DNA from: Poa pratensis | Taxonomy: Eukaryota; Streptophyta; Magnoliopsida; Poales; Poaceae | Reading direction: 5' to 3' | Length of the DNA: 64,000 nt | NCBI GenBank assembly: GCA_947311845.1 | Contig: CAMZMU010000071.1 | Span: 22,481,236-22,545,235, forward strand | Shown here: positions 1-11,032 of the stretch, one piece after another | Layout of the letters: each line of letters opens with the position of its first letter | How positions within the stretch are numbered: position 1 is the stretch's first letter | Translations under genes and position numbers: made by a program | Notes under the pieces: generated by a model | What the model was told of the DNA's origin: nothing | The model's input: only the letters and a program-made list of their open reading frames with translations | The model's database searches: none

Positions 1-2729
1 CAACCTAGTCTTGGTGGGAAGAAATATTGTTTGGTGATTGTTGATGACTATTCAAGATTTACTTGGGTTTATTTCTTCAAGACGAAGGATGAAACCCAAC
101 AAACCATCATCGACTTTTCCAATATTGTTCAACGCCAATACAATGTCCCTATTTTGGTCATTAGGAGTGATAATGGCTCCGAGTTCAAGAACTACACCTT
201 AAATGAGTTTCTTAGTGAAGAGGGATTCGTCATCAATATTCCGCTGCATATACCCCTCAACAAAATGGTGTAGCCGAAAGGAAGAACCGGACTCTCATGG
301 ATATGGCAAGGTCTATGTTGGCGGAGTTTAAGTCTCCGCTATTCTTATGGGCCGAGGCTATCTCCACGGCGTGTCACTCATCTAACCGGTTATTCTTTCG
401 TGTTGGCAAGAAGTTTACATCTTATGAGATGCTCACCGGCAACAAGCCCAATGTCTCCTACTACCGTTTTTGGTTGTAAGTGTTTCTATAAAACAAAAGT
501 GTTCGTTTGTCTAAATTTGAATCTAAAGCTTTAGAGGGTGTTTTTGTTGGTTACGGTGCCGAATCTCACACCTATAGAGTCTATGACAAGACCGTTGGGA
601 AAGTCATAGAATCTTGTGATGTGAGGTTCGATGAGAATGACGGCTCCCAAGTGGCGCAATTTCATGTTTGTGATGTAGATAATGAGGAACCTCAAGAAGC
701 AATAAGAAGAATGGGGTTGGTTTCCATCGCCCCATTGAAATCCGTCATGAGCCTCCTCAAGCAAGTCCTAGCTCCACTCATGTGGAGATCCATCATCACA
801 AGTTGAAGTTGCACCTTCTATGGAAGCAAATGATGCACCTACCCAAGAACAAGTTCAAGGCCCTCCTCAAGTTGACCAAGGCTATTCAAGAACCAAGTTC
901 TCCTATTGTCAACTAGCCAAGGTCAAGACCAAGATCAACCCTCTCCTTCTTTGTTGAAGATGCTTCAAGATGATCAAGGTCAACACTCCGGTCAAGACGG
1001 GGACTCAAATGATCAAGATGATCAAGCGAAATTCCTCGCATCAATGAGGATATCGAAACCCGTCGTGTAGCAAGAGTCAAAAAGGATTGGAGAAGAAAGA
1101 GTCTTCATCTAGAAAATATCATTGTTAATGTCAAGAACAAGGTCACCACAAGAAAACAATTGGCAAATTTCAATGAACATCAAGCCACATCTCTATGGTG
1201 GAACCAAAGAAAGTCTTTGAAGCTCTTGAAGATCCGGATTGGTTGGAAGCCATGCATGAAGAGCTCAATAACTTCAAGCGCAACAAAGTGTGGAATCTAG
1301 TGGAGAAGCCAAAAGATTGCCTCAATGTTATAGGCACCAAGTGGATATTCAAGAACAAGCAAGATGAGCATGGAATGGTTGTGAGGAACAAGGCAAGATT
1401 GGTAGCTCAAGGGTACTCTCAAGTTGAAGGCATTGATTTTGGAGAGACCTATGCTCCCGTGGCTCGCCTTGAGTCCATCCGTATCCTTCTTGCATATGCA
1501 TCACATCATAATTTCAAGTTGCAACAAATGGATGTGAAAAGTGCCTTTCTTAATGGTCCTTTAAAGGAGTTGGTATATGTTAAGCAACCTCCGGGATTTG
1601 AGGATCCACACTTCCCTAACCATGTCTACAAACTTGATAAGGCGCTCTATGGTCTCAAACAAGCACCTCGTGCTTGGTATGAGCACCTAAGAGAGCTATT
1701 GTAGACCGTGGCTTTGAAGTGGGGCAAATCGATCCCACTCTTTTTACCAAGAGGGTTAAAGGGGAGCTTTTCATATGCCAACTTTATGTTGATGATATCA
1801 TATTTGGCTCTTCTAACAAAGCTTTTAATGATGAATTTTCAAAGCTTATGACCGATAGGTTCGAGATGTCCATGATGGGAGAGTTGAAGTACTTCCTTGG
1901 TTTTGAGATCAAGCAATTGAGTGGAGGGACCTTCATCTCTCAAGCCAAATATATCCAAGACATGCTCAAGAGGTTCAAGATGCAAAATGCTAAAGAGAAG
2001 AAGTTTCCTATGGACACCAAGTGTCATCTTGAACTTAATCCAAAGGGTAAAGATAAGGATGTTGATCAAAAGCTCTATCGTTCTATGATTGGTTCTTTGC
2101 TTTATCTTTGTGCATCTAGACCCGATATTGTGTTGAGTGTAGGAGTGTGTGCAAGGTACCAAGCGGCTCCCAAAGAAAGCCACCAAACGGCGGTTCTTCG
2201 AATCTTTCGATATTTGGTTCATACCCCAAGGTTTGGTTTGTGGTATCCTAAAGGCTCAACTTTCTCTCTTGCCGGTTACACGGATTCGGATTGGGCCGGT
2301 TGCAAGGATGATAGGAAATCAACTTCCGGGGCTTGCCAATTCCTTGGTAGGTCCTTGGTGAGTTGGTCTTCTAAGAAGCAAAATTGCATATCTCTCTCCA
2401 CCACCGAAGCCGAGTATGTGGCGGCCGCTAGTTGTTGCACTCAATTGTTGTGGATGAGGCAAACTTTAAAGGAATACGGTGTCCATTGTGACAAAGTGCC
2501 TCTTTTATGTGACAATGAAAGTGCTATCAAGATTGGCCACAACCCGGTGGAGCACTCAAGAACGAAGCATATTGAGATTCGCTATCACATCAACCGGGGT
2601 GATATTGAGCTTGGTTATATTCCCACGAAGATCCAACTTGCCGATATGTTCACGAAGCCACTTGATGAAGCAAGGTTCACTTATTTGAGGCATGAGCTAA
2701 ATATCATCGATTCGGGGAGCGTCGCTTGA
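1..2729 (+). pseudogene. copia pol polyprotein remnant: integrase, reverse transcriptase, RNase H
   Basis: The reading frame is split into at least five blocks by frameshifts and stops: about 1-273, 275-479, 507-806, 1195-1704 and 1719-2729. The integrase core shows its acidic residues in VDDYSR, RSDNGSEF and AERKNRTL. The reverse transcriptase runs from about 1195, with [41 protein letters not shown] and the catalytic YVDDI near 1785. RNase H carries TDSDWAGC, LSTTEAEYVA and the ADMFTKPL end near 2660. The linker at about 810-1190 is the most decayed part. The upstream gag and protease lie outside the window. Confidence 0.93.
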
Positions 2730-3242
2730 ATATCTTGCATGCACACCTATATCTTAGCTATTTGTTTGGTTTAGGTGTAGGCATGGACATAGGGGGAGTG
2801 CGGTCCTAATTCATTGGACTATCCCTCCCCCATTATGCCGACATTAAGAATTCATTTGCATCTCTATATTCGTTCTATGAATTGTGAGCTGAAATGATGA
2901 GTCGTGGCCGTGAACCCAAGATATATCTTCGCGGTGTCACACCACACACTCATATATGGTGGCCTCGGCCACCGCCCTCTTCTCCTTGAAGAGGTGGTTC
3001 TTCCGTAAGATGTTATTGCATATTCGTTGTTTTGCTTCTATTGAATCATCCAATGTTGCTCATTTGGCGATCTTTTCCATTGGATTTGTGAAGTTTTCTC
3101 CATGTTTCGCATCTCCCCGGATTACTCAAGGTTGCTCATTGGATTTTATTGAAGACGGACTTCTCCGCAGTGGTATTCTTGAAAATGCAGGGTGTTCGGA
3201 AGCTCAAGTTCGTCAAAATCTGAAGATTGAAGTCGTCGTTCG
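2730..3242 (+). other. copia spacer between pol and third ORF
   Basis: No coding potential was seen. It contains a G-rich tract (AGGGGGAGTG at 2791-2800) that resembles the true polypurine tract at 5731. From about 2940 the sequence becomes leader-like before the GC-rich block. Confidence 0.6.
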
Positions 3243-3470
3243 GGGTCGTTTCTGCGCCCTGGCCGGCCCGCCGCCCGGCCCAGGCCGGCCCCAGGGCCGG
3301 TCTCCTCGGGTCCTTGCCCAGCCTCCCGCCCGGCCTTGGCCGGCTGCAAGGCTGGCCGTCTCGGGCCATCGACCGGCCGTACGCCCGGCCTAGGCCGGCT
3401 CCAGGGCCGGACCGTTCGGGTCCCTGCCCAGCCTCCCGACCGGCCGAGGCCGGCTCCAGGGCCGGCGCGT
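3243..3470 (+). repeat. GC-rich GGCCGGCC-type degenerate repeats upstream of the third copia ORF
   Basis: About 230 bp of short degenerate repeats built on GGCCGG, CCAGGCCGG and CAGGGCCGG. The same kind of array occurs inside the 3' LTR at about 5938-6252. In both places the array lies just upstream of a TATA-like sequence and a pyrimidine-rich leader. The open frames crossing it on both strands are a product of base composition. Confidence 0.8.
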
Positions 3471-3737
3471 CCTTTGCTTATATGCGAGAAGCCCCCACTC
3501 CCGAACGGTTTTCTGCTTCTTCCTCCCGTGGTGCTCTACTCCATGGCCGCCCCCTCTCCCACCTTGAGCTCCTCCACCCTCCCCACTCCATTTGAGACCT
3601 TCCCCACACCTTCCTCTCCACAGATCTGAAGGGTTTTCCCCCGATCTTCCACCCCATCCATCTAGTTTCTCCATTGGTGGCTTGGTTGGGGAGTTCTCCT
3701 CCATTGGTGGTTCTTGAAGAGTCTCTCAAGTTTGAAG
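3471..3737 (+). promoter_or_regulatory. candidate leader or splice acceptor for the third copia ORF
   Basis: After the GC-rich block comes a TATA-like TGCTTATATGC near 3475-3485, then a long pyrimidine-rich stretch ending in CTCTCCACAG at about 3613-3622, which fits a plant 3' splice site. The ATG at 3738 follows in good context (AAG-ATG-G). In copia elements with an extra ORF, that ORF needs a spliced or separate mRNA; which one applies here is inference. Confidence 0.35.
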
Positions 3738-5195
3738 ATGGACCAATGGGATGATGAGTGGGAGCCGGCGGTTCCTCAGTCTAGCAGGGCTGGCAAGAGC
3801 AAGACCTTCGATGGGCTGGATGACATTGTTGATGATTTCAATGCCGAATCCTCCTCCATGCCCAAGACCAAGAAACTCAAGAAAGTTGCCGCCAAGAAAG
3901 CTGCCAAGCCAAGAGGAGTTCCACCGCCTCGTGTGAATCCAGCGGAACCGGTACGTGAATCTTGGGCCAAGGTGAAACCTAGTGATTTCAAGAGAGATCG
4001 GTTATCTTTCAATCCATATGCCTTTGGTCAGCCCACATGTCTAGATGATAGTAGATTCTATTGCAAGATGCACCAGCAAATTTTTCATCAACGTATTGAA
4101 ATTCAACTGAATGCTCATGTTCCCGTGGATTATTTCAACCTTGCTCAAGCTAGAGATACTTGGCCTGATGTGATGGCTATGATGGATCATCACAAAATCA
4201 CTAAGATCATGACTGTTAGCACTCCATATTCTCCTGATTTGCTTCAGCAATTTTATGCTACTGTTGTGTTCACTTCTGAGCATGGTCAGCGGTCTATGAC
4301 ATGGATGAGTGCAGATACTGTTTGTTCAGCAACTTTGGCCGAGTTTGGGGCACTGTTTAGTCTTGAGGAGTTGCCTGTTGCACCTTGCTATGTTCGTCTC
4401 CATCTCTCTAAGCTCATTCCAGCTGAGACTGGGATTCGCCATTGTTATCCTCCTCAGAGCGGCCTTCGTGGGAAGATTCCCCACACCATTCATATGTATC
4501 CTTATTGGAGGGTTGTTCACAAAATTCTGAGAAACTGTCTTGCCATCAAGTTTGGAGAGAAGGGTTTGGTTCGTGAACGTATGGTAAATTGTCTCCATCA
4601 CATCTATGATCTTTATATCAGAGGGAAGCAAATTGATGTGCTGGATTATCTTTGGAACGAGATGCAAGTTGTGATTGTCAAAGGCAAGGTTCCTTGTTAT
4701 GGTCCGCTTTTGCAGACTCTCTTCAACACCAAGTTACCTGATGCCGTGGTTAGTCAGTATAAGTTGTTTCATCCTGAGATGGTTGGTCTTCGTGCTATGC
4801 CCGAGGGTGATCCTGTTTGGCCACCCCCTAGTGATGCTCCTGAGGAAGGTTATGATGAAGATGATGATGATGAGGAGAAGAAAGGTGGCCTAGTGCAAGC
4901 TCTCAAAAGGATGAACTGCTTCTTTGCTCTCAAGAGGAAATCTGAATTCAAGACTTACAAGAAGCAGAAAGCAGCCAGCCGTCACTCGCGTGCCATCATG
5001 GATAAACTCGGTGTTAAATACTCACCTAGCTCAGCTGAAGTCTCGGAGAACACCTACATGTCCCAGAACAAGTATACTTATTGGTTTGGTGATGATGCCT
5101 CCTCACTTGCTCCTTATTGGCAAGGCGATCCCGGTCAGTCTAGCTCCGGTGCGGCTGCCCATGTTGCGGATGATGTTGAAGTTGACGATGAGTGA
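3738..5195 (+). CDS. third ORF of the copia element, plant-transposon-type protein of unknown function
   Basis: An intact frame of 485 codons from the ATG at 3738. The frame is open a little further upstream but without another ATG. The N-terminus has a lysine-rich stretch (KTKKLKKVAAKKAAKPRG) that could be a nuclear localisation or nucleic-acid-binding segment. The middle, with FYATVVF, MTWMSAD and LAEFGALF, resembles the domain called 'putative plant transposon protein' (recalled, not searched). The C-terminal third has an acidic run (YDEDDDDEEKK). I see no signal peptide or membrane span, so the 'env-like' label used for SIRE ORFs at this position is not supported here. Its intactness contrasts with the broken pol. 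Confidence 0.75.
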   Translation: MDQWDDEWEPAVPQSSRAGKSKTFDGLDDIVDDFNAESSSMPKTKKLKKVAAKKAAKPRGVPPPRVNPAEPVRESWAKVKPSDFKRDRLSFNPYAFGQPTCLDDSRFYCKMHQQIFHQRIEIQLNAHVPVDYFNLAQARDTWPDVMAMMDHHKITKIMTVSTPYSPDLLQQFYATVVFTSEHGQRSMTWMSADTVCSATLAEFGALFSLEELPVAPCYVRLHLSKLIPAETGIRHCYPPQSGLRGKIPHTIHMYPYWRVVHKILRNCLAIKFGEKGLVRERMVNCLHHIYDLYIRGKQIDVLDYLWNEMQVVIVKGKVPCYGPLLQTLFNTKLPDAVVSQYKLFHPEMVGLRAMPEGDPVWPPPSDAPEEGYDEDDDDEEKKGGLVQALKRMNCFFALKRKSEFKTYKKQKAASRHSRAIMDKLGVKYSPSSAEVSENTYMSQNKYTYWFGDDASSLAPYWQGDPGQSSSGAAAHVADDVEVDDE

Positions 5196-5730
5196 TCATG
5201 GACCTTCACTTCACTTTCTCCCTTTTTGGTGTCTTGATGCCAAAGGGGGAGAGAGATCTCCGGGGATTTGCATTGCATTGCATCCATTTGCGCGTTTATG
5301 TTTCCCGCTTTCCATTTGCATCGAACTTGTTTTAAGTTTTTAAGAGAACTCTACTTGTGGTGTGTACTTTGGAACTTATGTCATGGTTATTGTAAGGATT
5401 TTATGGACCTCCAATATGTTATTGTAAGGACTTCCCCGGTTTATCTTCTATTAGTTTGGAGTTCGTTACAAGGTGATTGTTATTCCAAGACTATATCTAT
5501 TTGAAGCCTATGGTGAGAAATGTGCTCTACTACATGATGTCTATGGTGAGAATTATCGCATATCCTTTGCTCACATAGTCTATTTTTTGTGCTTGCTTCT
5601 TGTTCCTCGTTTGAGCATATATTCTTGTATACCTTGTTGGCGTATAAGTTTAAGGGGGAGCTTCCCTCATAAACTTTGCCTTGCTTAAATGAGATATCTT
5701 TTTGCAAATCCGTGTGTTGTCATCAAACAT
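5196..5730 (+). other. copia 3' untranslated spacer with repeated purine tracts
   Basis: Non-coding. It holds two more polypurine-like tracts (CAAAGGGGGAGAGAG from 5241, TAAGGGGGAG at 5651-5660) before the one that abuts the LTR. Confidence 0.6.
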
Positions 5731-5745
5731 CAAAAAGGGGGAGAT
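5731..5745 (+). other. polypurine tract of the copia element
   Basis: CAAAAAGGGGGAGAT directly precedes the LTR start TGAAAGGA. This is the expected plus-strand primer position. Confidence 0.8.
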
Positions 5746-5937
5746 TGAAAGGACATTGTCCGTTAATCTTGTTTTGACGTTTGATAACAACACTTGGAAG
5801 TATTTAACATACCGCTAAGTGTCCACAGGAATTGTGACCATTTATATCAAAAGATACTAGTGGATCTCTCTCTATGCAAAAAGGTAAGAAAAGTAGTTGT
5901 CGGTCGTCAATTCGTGAAGGGAGAAGGCGCTCTGCAG

Positions 5938-6252
5938 GCAGGCCGGCCCCCAGGCCAGCCCAGGCTGGCCTCAAGGCTGGTTGCGTCGGGTGTCTGGCCG
6001 GCCCCCAGGCCGGCCCTGGCTGACCTCCAGGCTGGTTGCGTCGGGTGGCTGGCCGGCCACCAGGCCGGCCCAGGCCGGCCTCAAGGCTGGCTGCCTCGGG
6101 CTGCTGGCCGGCCCCCAGGCCGGCCCAGGCCGGCTCCCAGGCCGGTGTCGTCGCAGCCTCGGCCAGCCCAGCCACCCCCGGCCCCCAGGCCGGCCTCAAG
6201 GCCGGCAGCCTCGGCTGCTATGCCAGCCCCCTGGCCGGCCCAGGCCGGCCCT
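5938..6252 (+). repeat. GGCCGGCC-rich tandem array in the copia LTR (U3)
   Basis: Degenerate units of about 50-55 bp built from GGCCGGCCCCCAGGCC and CCAGGCTGG, repeated about six times. The array ends about 50 bp upstream of the TATA box. Its composition is very unlike the rest of the LTR. Confidence 0.8.
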
Positions 6253-6305
6253 GCTTCCTGCGTTTCGCCACTTACCTCTTCAAACGGCCATATTTTGATG
6301 AGGCC

Positions 6306-6313
6306 TATATATA
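6306..6313 (+). promoter_or_regulatory. TATA box of the copia LTR
   Basis: CCTATATATACC lies just after the GC-rich array, in the usual place for an LTR promoter. Confidence 0.65.
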
Positions 6314-7909
6314 CCTCTTCACCAACCTTTGGCAAGCAGCTTGAACACGTTGAAGAACACCATTGCTTGCAAGCTCAAGATTTGATAGATCTCCCAATCC
6401 CTCCACCCAATCTCGTTGATCTTTGGAGGATTGAAGGAGAAGGCCCCGATCTACATCTTCACCAAGCCGTTCTTCATTTCCCCCTCATTCACTTGAGGGA
6501 CCATTAGCTAGGGTTTCCACTAGGAAAACCTAGCCCCCTATTGTACTCACTTGATTGTCTTTGTGACAGATTGTAGCTGTTTGGGAGCCCCCAATCCTTT
6601 GTGGGTTGTGCCCCAAGTCGTTGTTGTAAAGGCTCCGGACTCCGCCTCGAAGGTTTCCGATAGTTGAAGTGAACCAAACCTTTGTGGTGCGGTTCACCGG
6701 AGAAGAGGGTGAGGCCTTTGTGGCCGTTGAACCATTGTGTTGGTTCACACCTCTCCAACGAGACGTACTCCCCTAAAAAGGAGGAACTCGGAATTACATC
6801 CGTGTCTCCGCGTGCTTTGACTTTGGTTACCTCTATCCTTGTTTACCGCCTTATCATATCGTGCTTAGTTGCTAGCTTGTCATATAGGTAAATTCACCGT
6901 AGGTGCATATATAGAGAATTTACCTTTTGTGTCAAGCCTAAATTGAAAAAGACTAAAATTGGAGTAGCACCTATTCACCCCCCCCTCTAGGTGTCATACC
7001 GATCCTTTCAATTACTTCATTTGTTAGACAGACTTATAAGAGCGGCTCCCATGAGGAACGCTATTTTTGTAACAAGCAGATCATTCCTCTTATCTCCTTT
7101 GTTTACACATGCAGATGTTTTACTGAATTCTCAGGAACAAAATGCGAGGAGAGTTTTTTGTGAAAGTTGTAAATTATCTTTTATGTAGCTGGGCACCCCG
7201 TTGCCAGCTCTTTTTGCAAAATTAATGTACAAGTAGATGAAGCATACAAGTTCTTGATAAAAGTCTGTCCAACAAATGCAATAAAGACCACCCACTACTT
7301 CCTTATGACCTTGAAAGCAGTGGCACAAAAAGGAGCAATAACATTTTGAATATTTAAAGGTAGCACACGAAAAATTTACTTGGAATGGCAAGGAAATACC
7401 ACATGTTGATAGGTATGGTGGACACAAATGGCATGGATATTTGGCTCAAGGATTTGGATGCACGAGATGCATTCCCTCTCAGTACAGAGTTTTTAGGATT
7501 AGTAAGGTGTCAAGCAAACACATATCATCAACCCAATACAAGAATGACCACAAGATATACATTAAGCATAACCATTAGACTCCACACTGTCTTCCTTGTT
7601 AACCAAACAAACCATTGCAAAAAGAATATCTAGACTTTAGGAAATAACAACCAGAACAAGCATCATAATTCTAGGCTTTACGGTGTTTCTCCACTGATCC
7701 ATTCCAATTGATCCACAAGTTTAAGCATTCATCTAGTTCATACCTCAAAACAATTGACAAGTATCAAGTTATTCAAGACAATGATCTACAAGATTATGTA
7801 AGCTTCTTTTACCACTTCCTACATGATATTTCCCTTTCAACCAAACACCAATCAACTTATTTGAACAAACTCTCTAAGCAAGTATGCATGTAACACAAGA
7901 GAGTACAAT

Positions 7910-8578
7910 CTAACTACAAGAAACTAATAGCTCTGAATAAGAGATACATGAAAAACAAGAGTTAGAAGCTAAAATAATAAAAGCTAAACAGTCTACACAT
8001 ATAAGTGAAGAACATGACTGTTTTATGAAAAAGCGGAGCGTGTCTCTCTCCCACACAAGAATGCTAGGATCCAACATTGCAAAGACCAGCAAATCAAACA
8101 AAACAAAACAGAAAGCAAAACATAAATGACGCTCCAAGAACAGCACATAAGCATAATTATTTCCACAAGTTTCATTCATAGGGGCATCATGGCCATAAGC
8201 AATGCAAGCATCGGTTTCATCAAAAAGGGATTTTTCAAGAGAATCCATAGGAACATAGCATTCATCCTCCTTTGGTAAGCATGGAGCGCAATCAAATAGT
8301 GTAAGAGATAAAGAGTTACTCTCATTAGAAGGTAGGCATGGGTAGCCAATCCATTCTTCCTCCTTTTGTTCATCACTCTCTTCCTCTTTTTCATCCAGTG
8401 AGTTTTCAGTTTCAGCAATTTCTTCTTTTGGAGGATAAGCTTTGTCAAGAAATTCAGTAATATAAGGATTATTATTGTAATACTCAAGGCAATATCCAAG
8501 TATAATAAAATTTTCAGATTTGTAAGAAGTGTCATCAATATTCTTAAGAGAAGAAGCAGCAATTTCATAAGCACCCAT
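7910..8578 (-). pseudogene. ORF of the gypsy element, function unknown
   Basis: A 222-codon minus-strand frame from the ATG at 8578, about 0.7 kb downstream of the primer binding site once the insertions are removed. It is acidic in the middle (EEIAETENSLDEKEEES) and has hydrophobic segments toward the C-terminus. Motifs such as DETDACIAYGHDAPMNE and LVWERDTL recur in hypothetical proteins encoded by this Triticeae repeat family (recalled). The same LVWERDTL segment appears on the plus strand at about 29317-29345 in a second gypsy fragment. It is unlikely to be a host gene. Confidence 0.6.
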
Positions 8579-8737
8579 AAAAGTAACAAATTCTTCAATT
8601 TATTCAACATTACCAAGGTCATAGTTTCCTTTAGCATAAGCAGCCAAGGTTTCATTATCATTATAATCACATTAGAAAGGGAGGCGTTTATGCCTTCTAC
8701 AATAAAAAAGATTCATTAAAACACCAGGATTCATCAT

Positions 8738-9931
8738 CAGGGCCGGTCCTGGGGCAGAGCGGGAGGGGCGGCCGCCCCGGGCCCGATGAAAACTAGGGGC
8801 CCCAAAATTATGTGCGTTTTATGTTACTATGTTAGTCTTGCCTTGGCTGGCCCAGATTTCTAGCATGCAGCTGTACATCGAGCGACCATAGTAGGAAAAA
8901 GAAGGCAGTTTCCAGGACGGCACGATAGCTCATGTAGCCCAGGAAGAGGACATGGGCAATCAAAGCCTGCATGCCGAGGCTGCCGATCGATCTCCGCTAG
9001 TCATACATGCACCTGACACTCCGAGAGAGTTTGTCCATCCTCTCCGATCTATTTCCTTGACCAATCTCGAATCCTGGCCGTATTTTTGTGCTCTACTGGA
9101 TACGCCGCTATGAGCATGAAGCTAAGGCCGAAGACCGGCCAATCCTAAACGCCGGCCGCCCGGCCTTGTGTGCTCTACTCCGACAAGACAACGCGATATC
9201 AAAGGAATTGACAAAGGTATGACAGCGATTCTTTACCCTGATGACTATGCCCTAAATTTGGCATGATGATTGAACGATAAATAATTGATAAAGAATTATA
9301 TGTCATTGATAAAATTGGGTCCGCTTTGTTGCAATAGGACCATTATTAATCGACTGGCCAGTCGTTATTTAGAGGTATATATTTATTAGATTTAAGATCT
9401 GTGAATTTGACGTGATAATTGGTAATAATTTGTTGAGTTAATCCATCGGGCTACTAGTTTTGTATCTTAATTTTCGCTCATTTTCAATTACTACGGGTTG
9501 GTAAAAAAACATCAGATGAAATTGTTATTGATACCATTATCAGTTTATCACTCACTTTACATGTTAGCAAAAAATAAATGCATAGGTCTATCCCTTTTCT
9601 TGCACTCGACCTCTGTTCACTTGCTCACAATTTAGATTATGTTGCACAGCAGTTCTTCACAATGAAATGCCACATGGCTCCTCTCTAGCGGTGAAGTTTT
9701 TTGATATATGTATCATCGTCAGTCACTTTATTTTTGTACCCCTAACTCATATTATTTGTAGGATTGAAAATTTATTTTAATAATTATACAAATGATCATT
9801 TTGGATGTACTTATGTGTTCATCTGTAATATTTCATAGGAACATGTTGGATAATGTGTATTACATTTTTATAGTAAGGGGCCTCAAATTTTATTTTTGCC
9901 CTGGGCCCTGAAAATCTCAGGACCCGCCCAG
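8738..9931. mobile_element. non-autonomous hAT element, 1194 bp
   Basis: Imperfect terminal inverted repeats: CAGGGCCGGTCCTG at 8738 and CAGGACCCGCCCAG ending at 9931 (12 of 14 complementary). Flanked by a perfect 8-bp target duplication TTCATCAT (8730-8737 and 9932-9939), the size typical of hAT. The interior is AT-rich with no transposase. It splits the minus-strand gypsy element. Confidence 0.9.
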
Positions 9932-11024
9932 TTCATCATATGTATAGCACAAGCTTCTAGCAAAATCATTCAATTTATTTATTTGTACCCATAAGTCTAT
10001 CCTTTTTTTAGACAAGCGGTATTCCTTATAATATTTTTATTGTTACTCCGTGAACCCACCTTGCCAATAAGATCTAGTCTCAAAGAAAAAAACCATTGAT
10101 AGCAAGTAAAGAACTAGACATAATAACAAACCGAAAAACAAAACAGGAAAAAGACTAAAAGATGAATTTTTTTTTTGTGTTTTTGATTTTTAAAGCAAAC
10201 GAAAAGCAAAACTGTAACATTACAAGTTTTTCAAAAAGTTGAAAAATCAGAAAAAATTTAAAACTTTTGAAAACTATTATGTATTTGGCTTTGAAAAGAA
10301 AAAAAATCATGCATGCATTCATCATCTTATTGCATTATTGCATTTGGATACTTCAAAAGTGAGGATTAAAATTCCACTGGAAAACATACTTAAGAAAGTA
10401 TAATAAAAGGGCAAATTATGACCTATATATATTAATTGGACTTTTATTGTTTTATTTGTTCTATTCAAATTTTGGCGGTGACTTGATGGTACTTGTTTAG
10501 AAAATATTTTAATCCCAAATTTACTTGTGTGGTGTTTTATTTAAGAAACAAATTTTGTGTTCCAAAACCTATATTTTAAAATAGACATTAAGTTTCAAAA
10601 TTCCTTTTTACCACATTTCAAAAATTCTTGTGACAAAATAATATTTAAAATTTCATTCGAAAGTTTCAAAACAAAGACTTTGATTTTATAAAACTATAGG
10701 AGTTGGTTTGATTTGATTTGGATTTATAAATCAAAGGTTACAAAAGTTTTCAAAAAATTGAAAAGGAGAAAGAAAAAAAAAAAGGAGAGGAACCGAGCAA
10801 ATGGGCCGAGCCCACTGCCTCTCTCTCGCGCGCGTGCCCTGCAGCAGCCCAGCTCCAGCCCAACCCCGGCCTCTCCCCTTTCTCTCACTGCCAGGTGGGC
10901 CCCGCCCATGACGTCAGCCGTGACATCACCGCCTTCAACCTCCAGCCGAGAAAATCGCCTCCGAATCCATCTCAATCCCGGATCAAATTCGTTCGTTTAA
11001 ACGAACCCTAGCCAAATCCCTCTT

Positions 11025-11032
11025 GCCTATAT
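11025..11032 (+). promoter_or_regulatory. TATA box of the 4.2-kb solo LTR
   Basis: CCTATATATACCC after a GC-rich segment and before a CT-rich leader; this sets the plus orientation of the LTR. Confidence 0.6.

Larger units (their letters stand above)
1..7010 (+). mobile_element. Ty1/copia LTR retrotransposon, 3' part (SIRE/Maximus-like)
   Basis: This is the 3' portion of a copia element that starts left of the window. The order is integrase, reverse transcriptase, RNase H, an extra ORF, polypurine tract and 3' LTR. Integrase before RT is the diagnostic copia order. An extra ORF between pol and the 3' LTR is known from SIRE/Maximus elements, which is why I place it there. The element ends in TCCTTTCA at 7010. 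The five bases after it (ATTAC, 7011-7015) should be one copy of the target duplication; the partner lies outside the window. pol is broken, so the copy cannot be autonomous. Confidence 0.9.
5746..7010 (+). repeat. 3' LTR of the copia element
   Basis: A 1265-bp LTR bounded by inverted ends TGAAAGGA (5746) and TCCTTTCA (to 7010). It is preceded by a polypurine tract. It contains a GC-rich repeat block, a TATA box and, downstream, a leader-like pyrimidine-rich region. Confidence 0.88.

Noticed and set aside
3738..5195. Calling the third copia ORF an envelope protein
   Set aside because: No signal peptide, transmembrane span or fusion-like segment visible.
5804..6344. Frames up to 237 codons through the GGCCGG array
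   Set aside because: Translations of a tandem repeat on both strands inside the copia LTR.
8176..8670. Minus-strand 164-codon frame rich in leucine and methionine
   Set aside because: Shadow frame of the gypsy ORF at 7910-8578, low-complexity composition.
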